Positions 54,779 to 62,825 of a DNA stretch of 64,000 nt are shown here, piece by piece. The position numbers were made by a program, and so were the translations under genes. The notes beneath the pieces were generated by a model, which saw only the letters and a list, made by a program, of their open reading frames with translations, was not told the DNA's origin and did not search any database. Position 1 is the stretch's first letter. Each line of letters begins with the position of its first letter. The DNA comes from Natrinema limicola JCM 13563 (GTDB lineage: Archaea > Halobacteriota > Halobacteria > Halobacteriales > Natrialbaceae), in assembly GCF_000337475.1 (NCBI RefSeq), contig NZ_AOIT01000034.1:731-64730 (forward strand), written 5' to 3'.

Positions 54779-56086
54779 ATGTCATCGATCATCATCGACG
54801 AGATTTCAGCCCACGACGACCGTCTCGAGTGTTCGGTCCGCAGTTCGACCGACCTCGAGCGGTTTTTCACCGACGAACCGTTTCGCACCAGCTACGACGT
54901 GCCGATCGAGGACGTCCCAGCGGGTGTCCTCGCGATTCCGGTCCTCGCACAGGTTTGTCCGGTCGCGTGGGCCAACGGAGCCGACGTCTACATCGACGAG
55001 GTCGATGCGACGTTCGCCCGGGCGCTCGAGGACGTGCAAGCGTCGCTGTGTGAGATGTACGACTTCCTCGAGGGCGGGACGCTCTATGCCCGCAGTACGA
55101 TCGAGCCTGAGCCCGAGCCGGGCGACGAGAGCGGGCTGTTGTTTACCGGCGGCGTGGACTCGACGTGTTCGTACGTCCGCCACCGCGAGGAGTCGCCGAC
55201 GCTGATCAGTATCCGGGGGTGGACGATTACACCGGATGCGGCCGACGACGAGAAGTGGGCTGCCCTCCGCGAGCGCGTCTCCGGGTTCGCCGCCGATCAC
55301 GGCTGCGAGACCGCCTTTATCGAGTCGAACATGCTCTCCTTTCTGGACCATCCCATGCTGTTGGCCCACTACAAGCGCTACGTCGACGGGGGCTGGTACA
55401 GCTCCGTCGGGCATGGCCTTGGACTCTTGGGCCTCTGTGCGCCGATGGCCTACGCACGCGGGATGACCGACCTCTATGTCGCTGCGACCCACTGGGACGG
55501 CATCGATCTCGAGTGGGGCTCACGGCCCGACATCGACGAGCACGTCCGCTGGACCGGCACGGCGTGTCACCACGATGCCTACGAACTCACCCGGCAGGAA
55601 CGCCTCGACGTGATCGCCGACTACGTCCGCAGCGAGGATCCAACTCTCCAGTTGCAGACCTGTAACAATCGCATGGACGGCAACTGTGGCGAGTGCGAGA
55701 AGTGTTATCGTACAGCTGTTGGGCTCCGGCTCTCGGGGCTCGAGCCGCCGGCCCACGGCTATCCCTTCTCGGACGCGGACTATCACGACCTCCGTCGATC
55801 GCTCGAGCGCGGCGACTGGGTGCTCGGGCAGGACGAGCGCCACATGTGGGCCGACATTCGCGAGCGCGCACGCGAGACAGAACCTGCGTCGTCGGCCGAG
55901 CGGACCTTCTTCGAGTGGCTCGAGACCGTCGATTTAGACGAGCTGGTCTCGTCGTCCGAGCCGCCGCTGACACACCGGCTCTTCTGGATCGGCGCGAGAA
56001 ACACACCGAACAGCGTCTACAGTACGGTGTATCCGGCCTGGCGGACGGCAAAAGCCGGCCTGCAGTTCGTCCGGTCCGACCGATAG
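54779..56086 (+). CDS. QueC-like PP-loop ATPase domain protein of unknown function
   Basis: 435 aa from ATG 54779 (MSSIIIDEISAHDDRLECSV); the frame continues upstream to 54491 but without conserved features. Residues 119-131, LLFTGGVDSTCSY, are a PP-loop (SGGxDS class) for ATP pyrophosphatase chemistry; residues 295-309, CNNRMDGNCGECEKC, are the C-x7-C-x2-C-x2-C zinc site of QueC-type enzymes. It is much longer than QueC (~230 aa), with N-terminal (~110 aa) and C-terminal (~120 aa) extensions. Such enzymes activate carboxylates by adenylation; the substrate is unknown. It converges with the phosphatase-family copy 2 (17 bp), so a role in the same surface system is inferred. Confidence 0.75.
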   Translation: MSSIIIDEISAHDDRLECSVRSSTDLERFFTDEPFRTSYDVPIEDVPAGVLAIPVLAQVCPVAWANGADVYIDEVDATFARALEDVQASLCEMYDFLEGGTLYARSTIEPEPEPGDESGLLFTGGVDSTCSYVRHREESPTLISIRGWTITPDAADDEKWAALRERVSGFAADHGCETAFIESNMLSFLDHPMLLAHYKRYVDGGWYSSVGHGLGLLGLCAPMAYARGMTDLYVAATHWDGIDLEWGSRPDIDEHVRWTGTACHHDAYELTRQERLDVIADYVRSEDPTLQLQTCNNRMDGNCGECEKCYRTAVGLRLSGLEPPAHGYPFSDADYHDLRRSLERGDWVLGQDERHMWADIRERARETEPASSAERTFFEWLETVDLDELVSSSEPPLTHRLFWIGARNTPNSVYSTVYPAWRTAKAGLQFVRSDR

Positions 56087-56103
56087 TCCCCTTACTTTGC
56101 CTG

Positions 56104-57729
56104 TCACTCGAGATAGCCGAGATCAGCGAGTCGTTTCTCGACGCCCTCGTCTGCCGTCTCGATCGATCGATCCTCCTCGAGTCGTGGATACTGGCGCGTG
56201 CCGGCCGACTCGACACACGGGAGAGCCTTGCCGTCCATCCGTTCGTCGACCGGCACGCCGAGCGTCGCGAGAACGGTCGGCGCGATATCGAAGAGATGGG
56301 CATCCCCGACGCCGGCAGCGTGATCGATATCGTCGCCGGACGCCGCGACCGTTCCCTCGAGCTTGTGGTTCCAGGGCTCGCTCGGCGGGCCGAACTGCTC
56401 GTCTCGCAACGTCGCCGAGATGAAGTGCTGGAAGTCCGCCGGGACGGTCACGATGTCGACGGCGTCGTCGCTCTCGGGGCCGTGGAAGTACTCTTCCCTG
56501 CGCCCAACCGCCTCAAAGACGGGCTCGCCGTCGGGCGTTGTGACCGTTCGCAACGCGTCGATGATCCGGTCTCGAACGTCCTCGTAGTCTTCGGGTGGGA
56601 CGACACCGTCAGGTTCGCGCCCCTCGAGATTGAGCCGGACGCCGAGTTCGATCCGTGAGCGAACGTAGGCGCTCGACGAACGGAAATCGACCTGGGTCGC
56701 CCCCGCGCTGACGAGTCCGGCTGGGGCGTACGCTGCGACGAGGTCCGCAAGGCCAAGTCGCTCGAAGACGGTACCGAGCCGCTGGCTCGTCAGACCAACC
56801 CTCGCAGCGGCTGCCATCGCCCGTTCGGCGGCCCCGGGCTCGTACTCCGTCGCCTCTTTCCCTTCCTTGAGATTGCCGTCGCGAACGGTCGCCCACGTCG
56901 GCATTCCCGTCCCGCCGCGTTCGGTTTCGACGAATCCTTCCTCGCGGAGGTACTCGTTGACCCGGAATTCGTAACCGTCGTACGGCCCCATTCCGTGATC
57001 GCTTGCGACGATTACGTTCGCCGGTTCGTGGGCTTCGAGGATCTCGTTGAGTTGTCGGTCGACCTCGCGGTAGATGGCGCTGATCGCTGCCGTATCGTCG
57101 GGCCGCTTGTGAAAGACCGAATCAGTCGCCTGGAACTCGAGAAAGCCGAACTCGGGATCGTATCGATCGGCGAGATACCGAAATGCCTCTCCTCGCATGC
57201 GCACGCAATCACTATATCTAGTGCTGAGATCGGCAGTGTCGTCGGGATAGACGCGATACTCACCGATTGCCTCCCGGACGTCCTCGAGTACGCCGTCGGG
57301 GTGGCAGTCCGGATCCTCCGGCGCAGTGTAGCCCGGAATCAGTGCCCCATCGAATGCCCGTGGTGGATACGTGACCGGGACGTTGACGACGACGCTCGTC
57401 ACCCCGTGGCGATCGAGCAACTCCCACAGCGTCCGTTCGCGGACGTCGGTCGCGTTGACGACGTCCCAGTCGTAGCCGTCGAACGAGAGAAAGCCATAGA
57501 CACCGTGTTTGCCGGGGTTCATCCCTGTATAGAGCGATGGCCATGCCGAAGCCGTCCACGGCGGGATCTGGGATTCAAGGGTCCCGCTCGTCCCGTTCCG
57601 ATAGATCGACTCGAGGGTGGGAACCTCGTTGTCTTCGAACAGCGGTGCCAGTACCCGATCGCAGGCAGCATCGATACCGACGAGGAGCGTCTGAAGCGAA
57701 GATCCGTCGTCCATCGTCGATTCGTCCAT
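56104..57729 (-). CDS. Alkaline-phosphatase-superfamily enzyme, copy 2
   Basis: 541 aa, ATG 57729 (MDESTMDDGSS). Same plan as copy 1: LLVGIDAACDRVLAPLFEDN (metal Asp), QIPPWTASAWPSLYTGMNPG with the nucleophile, KHGVYGFLSFDGYDWDVVNA, VIVASDHGMGPYDGYEFRVN (metal Asp-His) and a late EPWNHKLEGTVAASG (His). The two copies are similar over almost the whole length, so they are true paralogues. Downstream it converges with the PP-loop gene; upstream, the FemAB-like copy 2 lies 172 bp away on the same strand. Confidence 0.88.
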   Translation of the reverse strand: MDESTMDDGSSLQTLLVGIDAACDRVLAPLFEDNEVPTLESIYRNGTSGTLESQIPPWTASAWPSLYTGMNPGKHGVYGFLSFDGYDWDVVNATDVRERTLWELLDRHGVTSVVVNVPVTYPPRAFDGALIPGYTAPEDPDCHPDGVLEDVREAIGEYRVYPDDTADLSTRYSDCVRMRGEAFRYLADRYDPEFGFLEFQATDSVFHKRPDDTAAISAIYREVDRQLNEILEAHEPANVIVASDHGMGPYDGYEFRVNEYLREEGFVETERGGTGMPTWATVRDGNLKEGKEATEYEPGAAERAMAAAARVGLTSQRLGTVFERLGLADLVAAYAPAGLVSAGATQVDFRSSSAYVRSRIELGVRLNLEGREPDGVVPPEDYEDVRDRIIDALRTVTTPDGEPVFEAVGRREEYFHGPESDDAVDIVTVPADFQHFISATLRDEQFGPPSEPWNHKLEGTVAASGDDIDHAAGVGDAHLFDIAPTVLATLGVPVDERMDGKALPCVESAGTRQYPRLEEDRSIETADEGVEKRLADLGYLE

Positions 57730-57901
57730 CTCGGTCGGTCTTTGTTATGCCATAGATTATCAACAAGAAAAGACTGTGTTCGAATCCGTCCTTGGTCGAC
57801 AGTCACGAGTCGATCGCCACCATGCGTTCGCCAGCTGAAGTAACGACCGTGTACCTGTCCCGACTGGCTTGCACTCGTCCGTCTCCGGTTCTATCTACAG
57901 C

Positions 57902-58909
57902 TCACTTGACACTATCGTACAGCGATGCGATCGTTTGCATCCCCCACGTACCGTGTTCGAGGCTATAGTACGTCCGCAGGTCGGGGTTGAACTTCGCTTT
58001 GTACCGGTTGATCCGGCGCGTATCCGCACCGACGAGGTCGTACGTCTCGAGGCCGCGCTCGCACCCGTCCTGCATGATCGCCCAGTCGAGCAGGTCGTTC
58101 GTCGGGAGGTCGACGTCGGCGTCGGTCCGGACGCCACCCATCCACCGGCCCGTGGTGTCGCCGTACTCGAGGGCCAAGATGCCACCGACGAACTCGCCGT
58201 CGACACGGAGGGTGTATGGCCGTACATGCCCGTTCGCTGTCTGCTCGGCGAGGTCGAGGACGAACTCGACCGGCACGTCGAAACTGATCCCCTGGGATTC
58301 GTATCGATTCTGGACCTGCTCGTGGATCAAGCGGATCTCCTCGGGGCCACCGATGTCGATCTCGTAGGTGTCTTCGTCTGCGTTCCGAACGTTGCTCCGT
58401 GCGTCGCTACTAAAGGCCATCAGGAGGTCGTCTTCGTCTCTCACGAGGTCGACCGCGTAGGTGTACTCCGGAGTCACGTTGTACGCCTGCCATTTGAACG
58501 GGCGCGCGTCTGTGAATCCTGTCGTGGTACGAACGTGGCTGTACTTCGGGTTCAGTTCGGTTTCGATCCACTCGAAGCAACCGTCCATGAACCGCTGTCG
58601 CCGGCGCTCGCGCTTTCGCTGTTTCAACTTTCCCATGTTCAGAAACGCCGGCCCGAGATACGGCACGCGGAGATGCGGCGGCGGCGAGAACGCCGTCGTC
58701 ACGAACTGCTTTCTGATCTCGAAGACGGGAAAGAGCCCGACCGGTTCCTGTCCCTTGAACCCGATCAGCGGATGCAACGTCGCGCCGGCGTGGTCGGCCT
58801 GGACCTGTAGCGCTTCGAGTTCGTGACAGAGCGTCCCCTGTGGCGATCGCTCGACGTACTCGTTCCACTTCTCGAGGTCGTCGGTCGCGACGCGGACATC
58901 GATGCTCAT
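57902..58909 (-). CDS. FemAB/GNAT-like aminoacyltransferase, copy 2
   Basis: 335 aa. MSIDVRVATDDLEKWNEYVE, LIGFKGQEPVGLFPVFEIRK, YLGPAFLNMGKLKQRKRERR, FSSDARSNVRNADEDTYEID and YDLVGADTRRINRYKAKFNP align along the whole length with copy 1 at 37810. The FSSDARSNxRNADED segment is strictly kept, as is the last RINRYKAKFNP loop. In copy 1 this gene comes after the phosphatase-family gene; here it comes before it, so the two gene pairs are rearranged. Confidence 0.85.
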   Translation of the reverse strand: MSIDVRVATDDLEKWNEYVERSPQGTLCHELEALQVQADHAGATLHPLIGFKGQEPVGLFPVFEIRKQFVTTAFSPPPHLRVPYLGPAFLNMGKLKQRKRERRRQRFMDGCFEWIETELNPKYSHVRTTTGFTDARPFKWQAYNVTPEYTYAVDLVRDEDDLLMAFSSDARSNVRNADEDTYEIDIGGPEEIRLIHEQVQNRYESQGISFDVPVEFVLDLAEQTANGHVRPYTLRVDGEFVGGILALEYGDTTGRWMGGVRTDADVDLPTNDLLDWAIMQDGCERGLETYDLVGADTRRINRYKAKFNPDLRTYYSLEHGTWGMQTIASLYDSVK

Positions 58910-59142
58910 GGCTGTGATCCCCCGCTGTCGGTCGGCCGTCTCGATTCGCTCGTCACGGTCCAGTCCATAGGGATCGCCTCGCGTCAGAGCTACTTTGTAA
59001 GCAGCCTGTTTCCGGCCTCACCGCAAGACAGGTGTGACCGTCTCAGTATTCGTGGGACCGGTCGATGTCGACAGCACGCGTTACGGTGGTCCTACCTGTG
59101 GCCATAGCCTTCTGCCTATCCCACGTCGTCGCTACCACGCCC

Positions 59143-59727
59143 TCAACTCAGCCGCTCGTAGAGCAGCCGGTTCCAGCGAACAACGAGTCGATAGCCCGGC
59201 CAGCCGTCGACGATCCAGAGCCCAACCGCTGTGAGGGCAATACCGACTTGGACGAGTAGAGACGGTGTCGGCTCGAGCGCAAGCACCTCCGCGAGATATG
59301 GGCCGAAGTTATGACGGAATCCCTCGAGCAGGCCGCCGTGATCGCGACCCTCGATGACGACGACCGGCCAGAGGAGGTGGTGGATCGTCCACTCGCCGCT
59401 CGAGAGGTAGATCGGGAGCACGTCGCCGACGAGATGCAGCGGATACCCAATGGCGAACGCGAGCCCGAGTTTGGCCTGTCCGTATTCTCGAGCGCTCAAT
59501 CCCACGACGATCGCGAGCGGGGCGGCGATGAATATCGAATGGGCGAGCGCGTAGCCGGAGTGAAACACGTCGAACTGCCAGGCCAGCGTTTTGTCGACCA
59601 CGTCCGGCAGAACGGACGCGATTAGGACGACCGCCGTTTCGTACTCGCCGGGCGCGTCCCGGTAGTGCGCGTGACAGACCACCGAGTAGACGACATACCC
59701 GAAGAGTGCGTGTTCCCACGGCCACAT
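59143..59727 (-). CDS. Membrane-bound metal-dependent hydrolase-like protein (YdjM/DUF457)
   Basis: 194 aa, four membrane segments. MWPWEHALFGYVVYSVVCHA, VLPDVVDKTLAWQF, GYALAHSIFIAAPLAIVVGL and GYPLHLVGDVLPIYLSSGEW hold the H...D...H...HxxxD pattern of the YdjM-type putative hydrolases (zinc-like His and Asp in or near the membrane). It likely modifies lipid or wall precursors but no substrate is known. Start ATG 59727. Divergent from the DUF1616 gene. Confidence 0.82.
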   Translation of the reverse strand: MWPWEHALFGYVVYSVVCHAHYRDAPGEYETAVVLIASVLPDVVDKTLAWQFDVFHSGYALAHSIFIAAPLAIVVGLSAREYGQAKLGLAFAIGYPLHLVGDVLPIYLSSGEWTIHHLLWPVVVIEGRDHGGLLEGFRHNFGPYLAEVLALEPTPSLLVQVGIALTAVGLWIVDGWPGYRLVVRWNRLLYERLS

Positions 59728-59846
59728 AGCTGGTTGGACGCCACTGTCGATATTGATAATGGCGCTGATACGCGATCGCGCGGGATCGTTATCTTACAAG
59801 TAACAATGGCTAGGGGATGCGAGGGGGGCGATAACTGCCAAGTACA

Positions 59847-60890
59847 ATGAAAGGCCTCCCGTTTCAGTCCGTTTCGACCCTGCGTCGGCGAAGCAAGCGC
59901 CTCGCTACGTCACTCCCGACTGATCTGATCGGTGTCGCTGGCTTCACTGTCGTCTCGACTGTGGTCTTGGTCGTTGCGAACGTCTCATCACCGGTGATGC
60001 GGGCAGCAGTCGGATTTCCGTTCCTGTTTCTCGTGCCGGGCTACGTGACCGTCTCGGCGCTCTTTCCCCGCTCGACCCCTGTTCAAGAGTTTCAGACTGG
60101 TCGTCGGCAACTCGTTCAGCAAATGCAGACGCTGACCGACGTCGAACGCGTGGCACTCTCGTTCGGTCTGAGCTTCGCCCTTTTGCCCCTTCTCGGGCTC
60201 GGCATCGCGCTCACGCCGTGGGGGTTTACCGGCCCGGTCGTGGTGGGCACCGTCGCGTGCTTTGCCCTGGTCGGCGCCAGCCTCGCGACCGCTCGACGGC
60301 TCTCCGTTCCTCCAGCCGATCGGTATCGGGTCGGCTTCGGTCGCCGACTCGCAGCTGCCCGTGCGTGGCTCTTCGACGCGCCGTCGGCGTTTCACGTCGT
60401 CGTCAACGTCGCGCTTGTCATCAGTATGGTGCTCGCGCTGACGACGGTCGGCTACGCGCTCGTCTCGCCCCAGGACGGCGAGCAGTACACGAGCCTGCAA
60501 CTGCTGACCGAAGACGAGACCGGCGAGCTCGTCGCGTCGGGGTATCCACCCGAAATCGACGCCGGTGACTCGATCCCCCTCGTCGTCGCCGTCGAAAACC
60601 AGGAAGGCCAGGCCATGGAATACACGGCCGTCGTTCAGGAGCAGCGACTCGAGGGCGGTGAGGTGGTCGAACGCACGGAGTTACAGCAGTTCGACGTAGC
60701 GGTCGCGGACGATACGACCACGCACGCCGATCGAGACATCGTTCCCGAGACGGACGACGGGACCGTTCGGATCGCGGTCCTCCTCTATACGGGTGACGAT
60801 GTGCCTGAGCAGCCGACAACTGACAACGCGTACCAATCGGTGTACTTCGGGACCGAGGTGGTTGACGGGAGTCTCCTCGGAGATGGGTGA
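59847..60890 (+). CDS. DUF1616-family membrane protein
   Basis: 347 aa. Start MKGLPFQSVSTLRRRSKRLA; membrane segments (VAGFTVVSTVVLVVANVSSP, AVGFPFLFLVPGYVTVSALF, LGLGIALTPWGFTGPVVVGT) with the LPGY/VPGYVxxxxLFPR signature of DUF1616, then a soluble beta-rich domain outside the membrane (PLVVAVENQEGQAMEYTAVV, RIAVLLYTGDDVPEQPTTDN). The family clusters with surface-glycan genes in archaea; role unknown. It precedes membrane protein copy 2 by 96 bp. Confidence 0.88.
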   Translation: MKGLPFQSVSTLRRRSKRLATSLPTDLIGVAGFTVVSTVVLVVANVSSPVMRAAVGFPFLFLVPGYVTVSALFPRSTPVQEFQTGRRQLVQQMQTLTDVERVALSFGLSFALLPLLGLGIALTPWGFTGPVVVGTVACFALVGASLATARRLSVPPADRYRVGFGRRLAAARAWLFDAPSAFHVVVNVALVISMVLALTTVGYALVSPQDGEQYTSLQLLTEDETGELVASGYPPEIDAGDSIPLVVAVENQEGQAMEYTAVVQEQRLEGGEVVERTELQQFDVAVADDTTTHADRDIVPETDDGTVRIAVLLYTGDDVPEQPTTDNAYQSVYFGTEVVDGSLLGDG

Positions 60891-60986
60891 GCGCCGGTTG
60901 CGCTCGCACATGGTATTCGGCTACTGATACTCAGCAACTGGAGAATAACAAGGTGCGATATCGAACAATGATCGCAGGAGCTTCGA

Positions 60987-62807
60987 ATGTCTTCCAACTC
61001 AGTCGCCGACGAATCCGTTCGAAAGCTAGCGCTTGCGCTCGGGTTCCTTGCAATTACTGTTAGCACGCTCGTCGCACATCGTTCGCCGGCAACCGGGTAC
61101 GAGCTGTCGCTCTATACGAGGACTCCTTCAGGGGTCTGGGCGGGCCTGATTGTCGCGTTCGCCGTCTCTCTGGCCGTCGCGTTCGATCGCTCAATGGCGG
61201 CCAGTCGAACTCGTTCAATCGCGCTTGTTCTAGGTGGACTCGCGCTGACCGTGTTTGCTGGCTTGCCCATCGTTCGCGGCTATCACTTCTTTGGTCATCA
61301 GGACGCGTTGACGCACCTCGGATGGGCACGTGGAATCAGCCATGGCACGATCTCTCCGTTCGAACTTCTGTACCCCGGTATTCATACAGTCTCTGCGTTC
61401 GTGAACGCGGTGATCGGTATCCCCGTTCGGAGCGCGCTGTTACTCGTCGTCTTGCTGGCGACGGTTGCGTTCATCCTCTTCGTACCACTCAGCGTGATGG
61501 TGATCGTTCCGGACTCCCTTGCCGTGACAATCGCGACATTCATTTCTTTTTTCCTGCTTCCGATCACGACGATCGCGACGTTCATGCAACCTCACGCGAT
61601 GACACAGGCGATCCTGCTGTTCGCGCTGTTCGTCTACGTCATTCTGAAATACGTTACTACAGACGCACTCTCCTCGAGAGCGCTTGCAGTCCTGTTCGCA
61701 CTCGTCGCGACTGCCGCTGTCGTCTACCATCCTCAGTACGCCGCACACATGCTCGTCGTCTGTCTCGTTATTTGTTTCCTGCAGTTTCTGTCGCCGCGGC
61801 TGCCGTTTCTCTCGCGGACATCGGTTTGCGATCGGATGGGTGCCCATCGACGATTGTACGGCCAGACGCTGTTCCTGTCCGCCGTCTTTCTGGCTTGGTC
61901 CGAGAACCACGGCTTTTTCGCTGGTTTCGCTGGTCGCGCCATCTCGTCGGCACTTACCTTCTTGTTGGTCGGGTCTGGAGATGCGGGGACCTCGATCTCA
62001 CAACAGGGTGGCTCGCTCGCCGCGATCGGCGTTAGCCTGACTGAGATCTTCTTCAAACTCTTCTTCCCTCACCTCGTCGTCACCCTGCTTGCGGCCGGAC
62101 TGATCCTCGCCGTGCTGGTTCGCGGCCGGCCAGCTCGATTCTCTGACGTCCCGGCCGTCACGATCTATCTGGCAGCCGGACTCTTTGCACTTGGCATCCT
62201 GTTCGTCGTCTACTTCATGAGTGTGACCAATGAGATGTACTTCCGTGTGTTCGGGCTGATGATGGTGTTCGCGGCCCTTCTCGCCACAGTCGCGATCTAT
62301 GAAGGGATCCTATTCCTCTCCGACTGGCTGTCGCCGACCGCGGTACAGACGATCGCTGCCAGCGCCTTCGCCTTCTTGCTCGTGTTGTCACTACTCTCCG
62401 TCTTCGCCTCGCCGTACGTCTACAGACAATCCCAGCACGTCTCGGAACAACAGCTACACGGCTACGAAACTGCGTTCGATACCGCGGCCGACGGAACAGC
62501 GTTTGCCGGATTTCGTGGCGTGCCGAACCGCTATGCGGATGCTCTCAACGGACAGGAAACGCGGACACGGTCCCACACGACCGTGACACCAGAAACCATC
62601 GAACAAGGGCCCACAACCTATTACGACGACGATCGCTATCTCGTCGTTTCGCAACTCGATTACGAACGTGAAGTAACCGCCTATCGTGGACTTCGCTACT
62701 CCGCCGACGATTTCGACGCTATCGCGTCTGATCCGACTGTCGATCGCGTCCAGTCGAACGGTGAGCTCACGACGTACTACGTGTCCGCGAGCGATGACTC
62801 GGCATAG
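60987..62807 (+). CDS. Large polytopic membrane protein with extracytoplasmic C-terminal domain, copy 2
   Basis: 606 aa. LAITVSTLVAHRSPATGYEL, GHQDALTHLGWARGISHGTI, VTIYLAAGLFALGILFVVYF and the C-terminal DRYLVVSQLDYEREVTAYRG, GLRYSADDFDAIASDPTVDR align with copy 1 at 52666 over the full length. The Asp-x-x-x-His loop (QDALTHLGW) is shared. It is complete and reads away from the DUF1616 gene, so the two may be co-transcribed. It converges with the BNR-type gene (18 bp). Confidence 0.82.
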   Translation: MSSNSVADESVRKLALALGFLAITVSTLVAHRSPATGYELSLYTRTPSGVWAGLIVAFAVSLAVAFDRSMAASRTRSIALVLGGLALTVFAGLPIVRGYHFFGHQDALTHLGWARGISHGTISPFELLYPGIHTVSAFVNAVIGIPVRSALLLVVLLATVAFILFVPLSVMVIVPDSLAVTIATFISFFLLPITTIATFMQPHAMTQAILLFALFVYVILKYVTTDALSSRALAVLFALVATAAVVYHPQYAAHMLVVCLVICFLQFLSPRLPFLSRTSVCDRMGAHRRLYGQTLFLSAVFLAWSENHGFFAGFAGRAISSALTFLLVGSGDAGTSISQQGGSLAAIGVSLTEIFFKLFFPHLVVTLLAAGLILAVLVRGRPARFSDVPAVTIYLAAGLFALGILFVVYFMSVTNEMYFRVFGLMMVFAALLATVAIYEGILFLSDWLSPTAVQTIAASAFAFLLVLSLLSVFASPYVYRQSQHVSEQQLHGYETAFDTAADGTAFAGFRGVPNRYADALNGQETRTRSHTTVTPETIEQGPTTYYDDDRYLVVSQLDYEREVTAYRGLRYSADDFDAIASDPTVDRVQSNGELTTYYVSASDDSA

Positions 62808-62825
62808 AGATCGAGATACCGTGCG

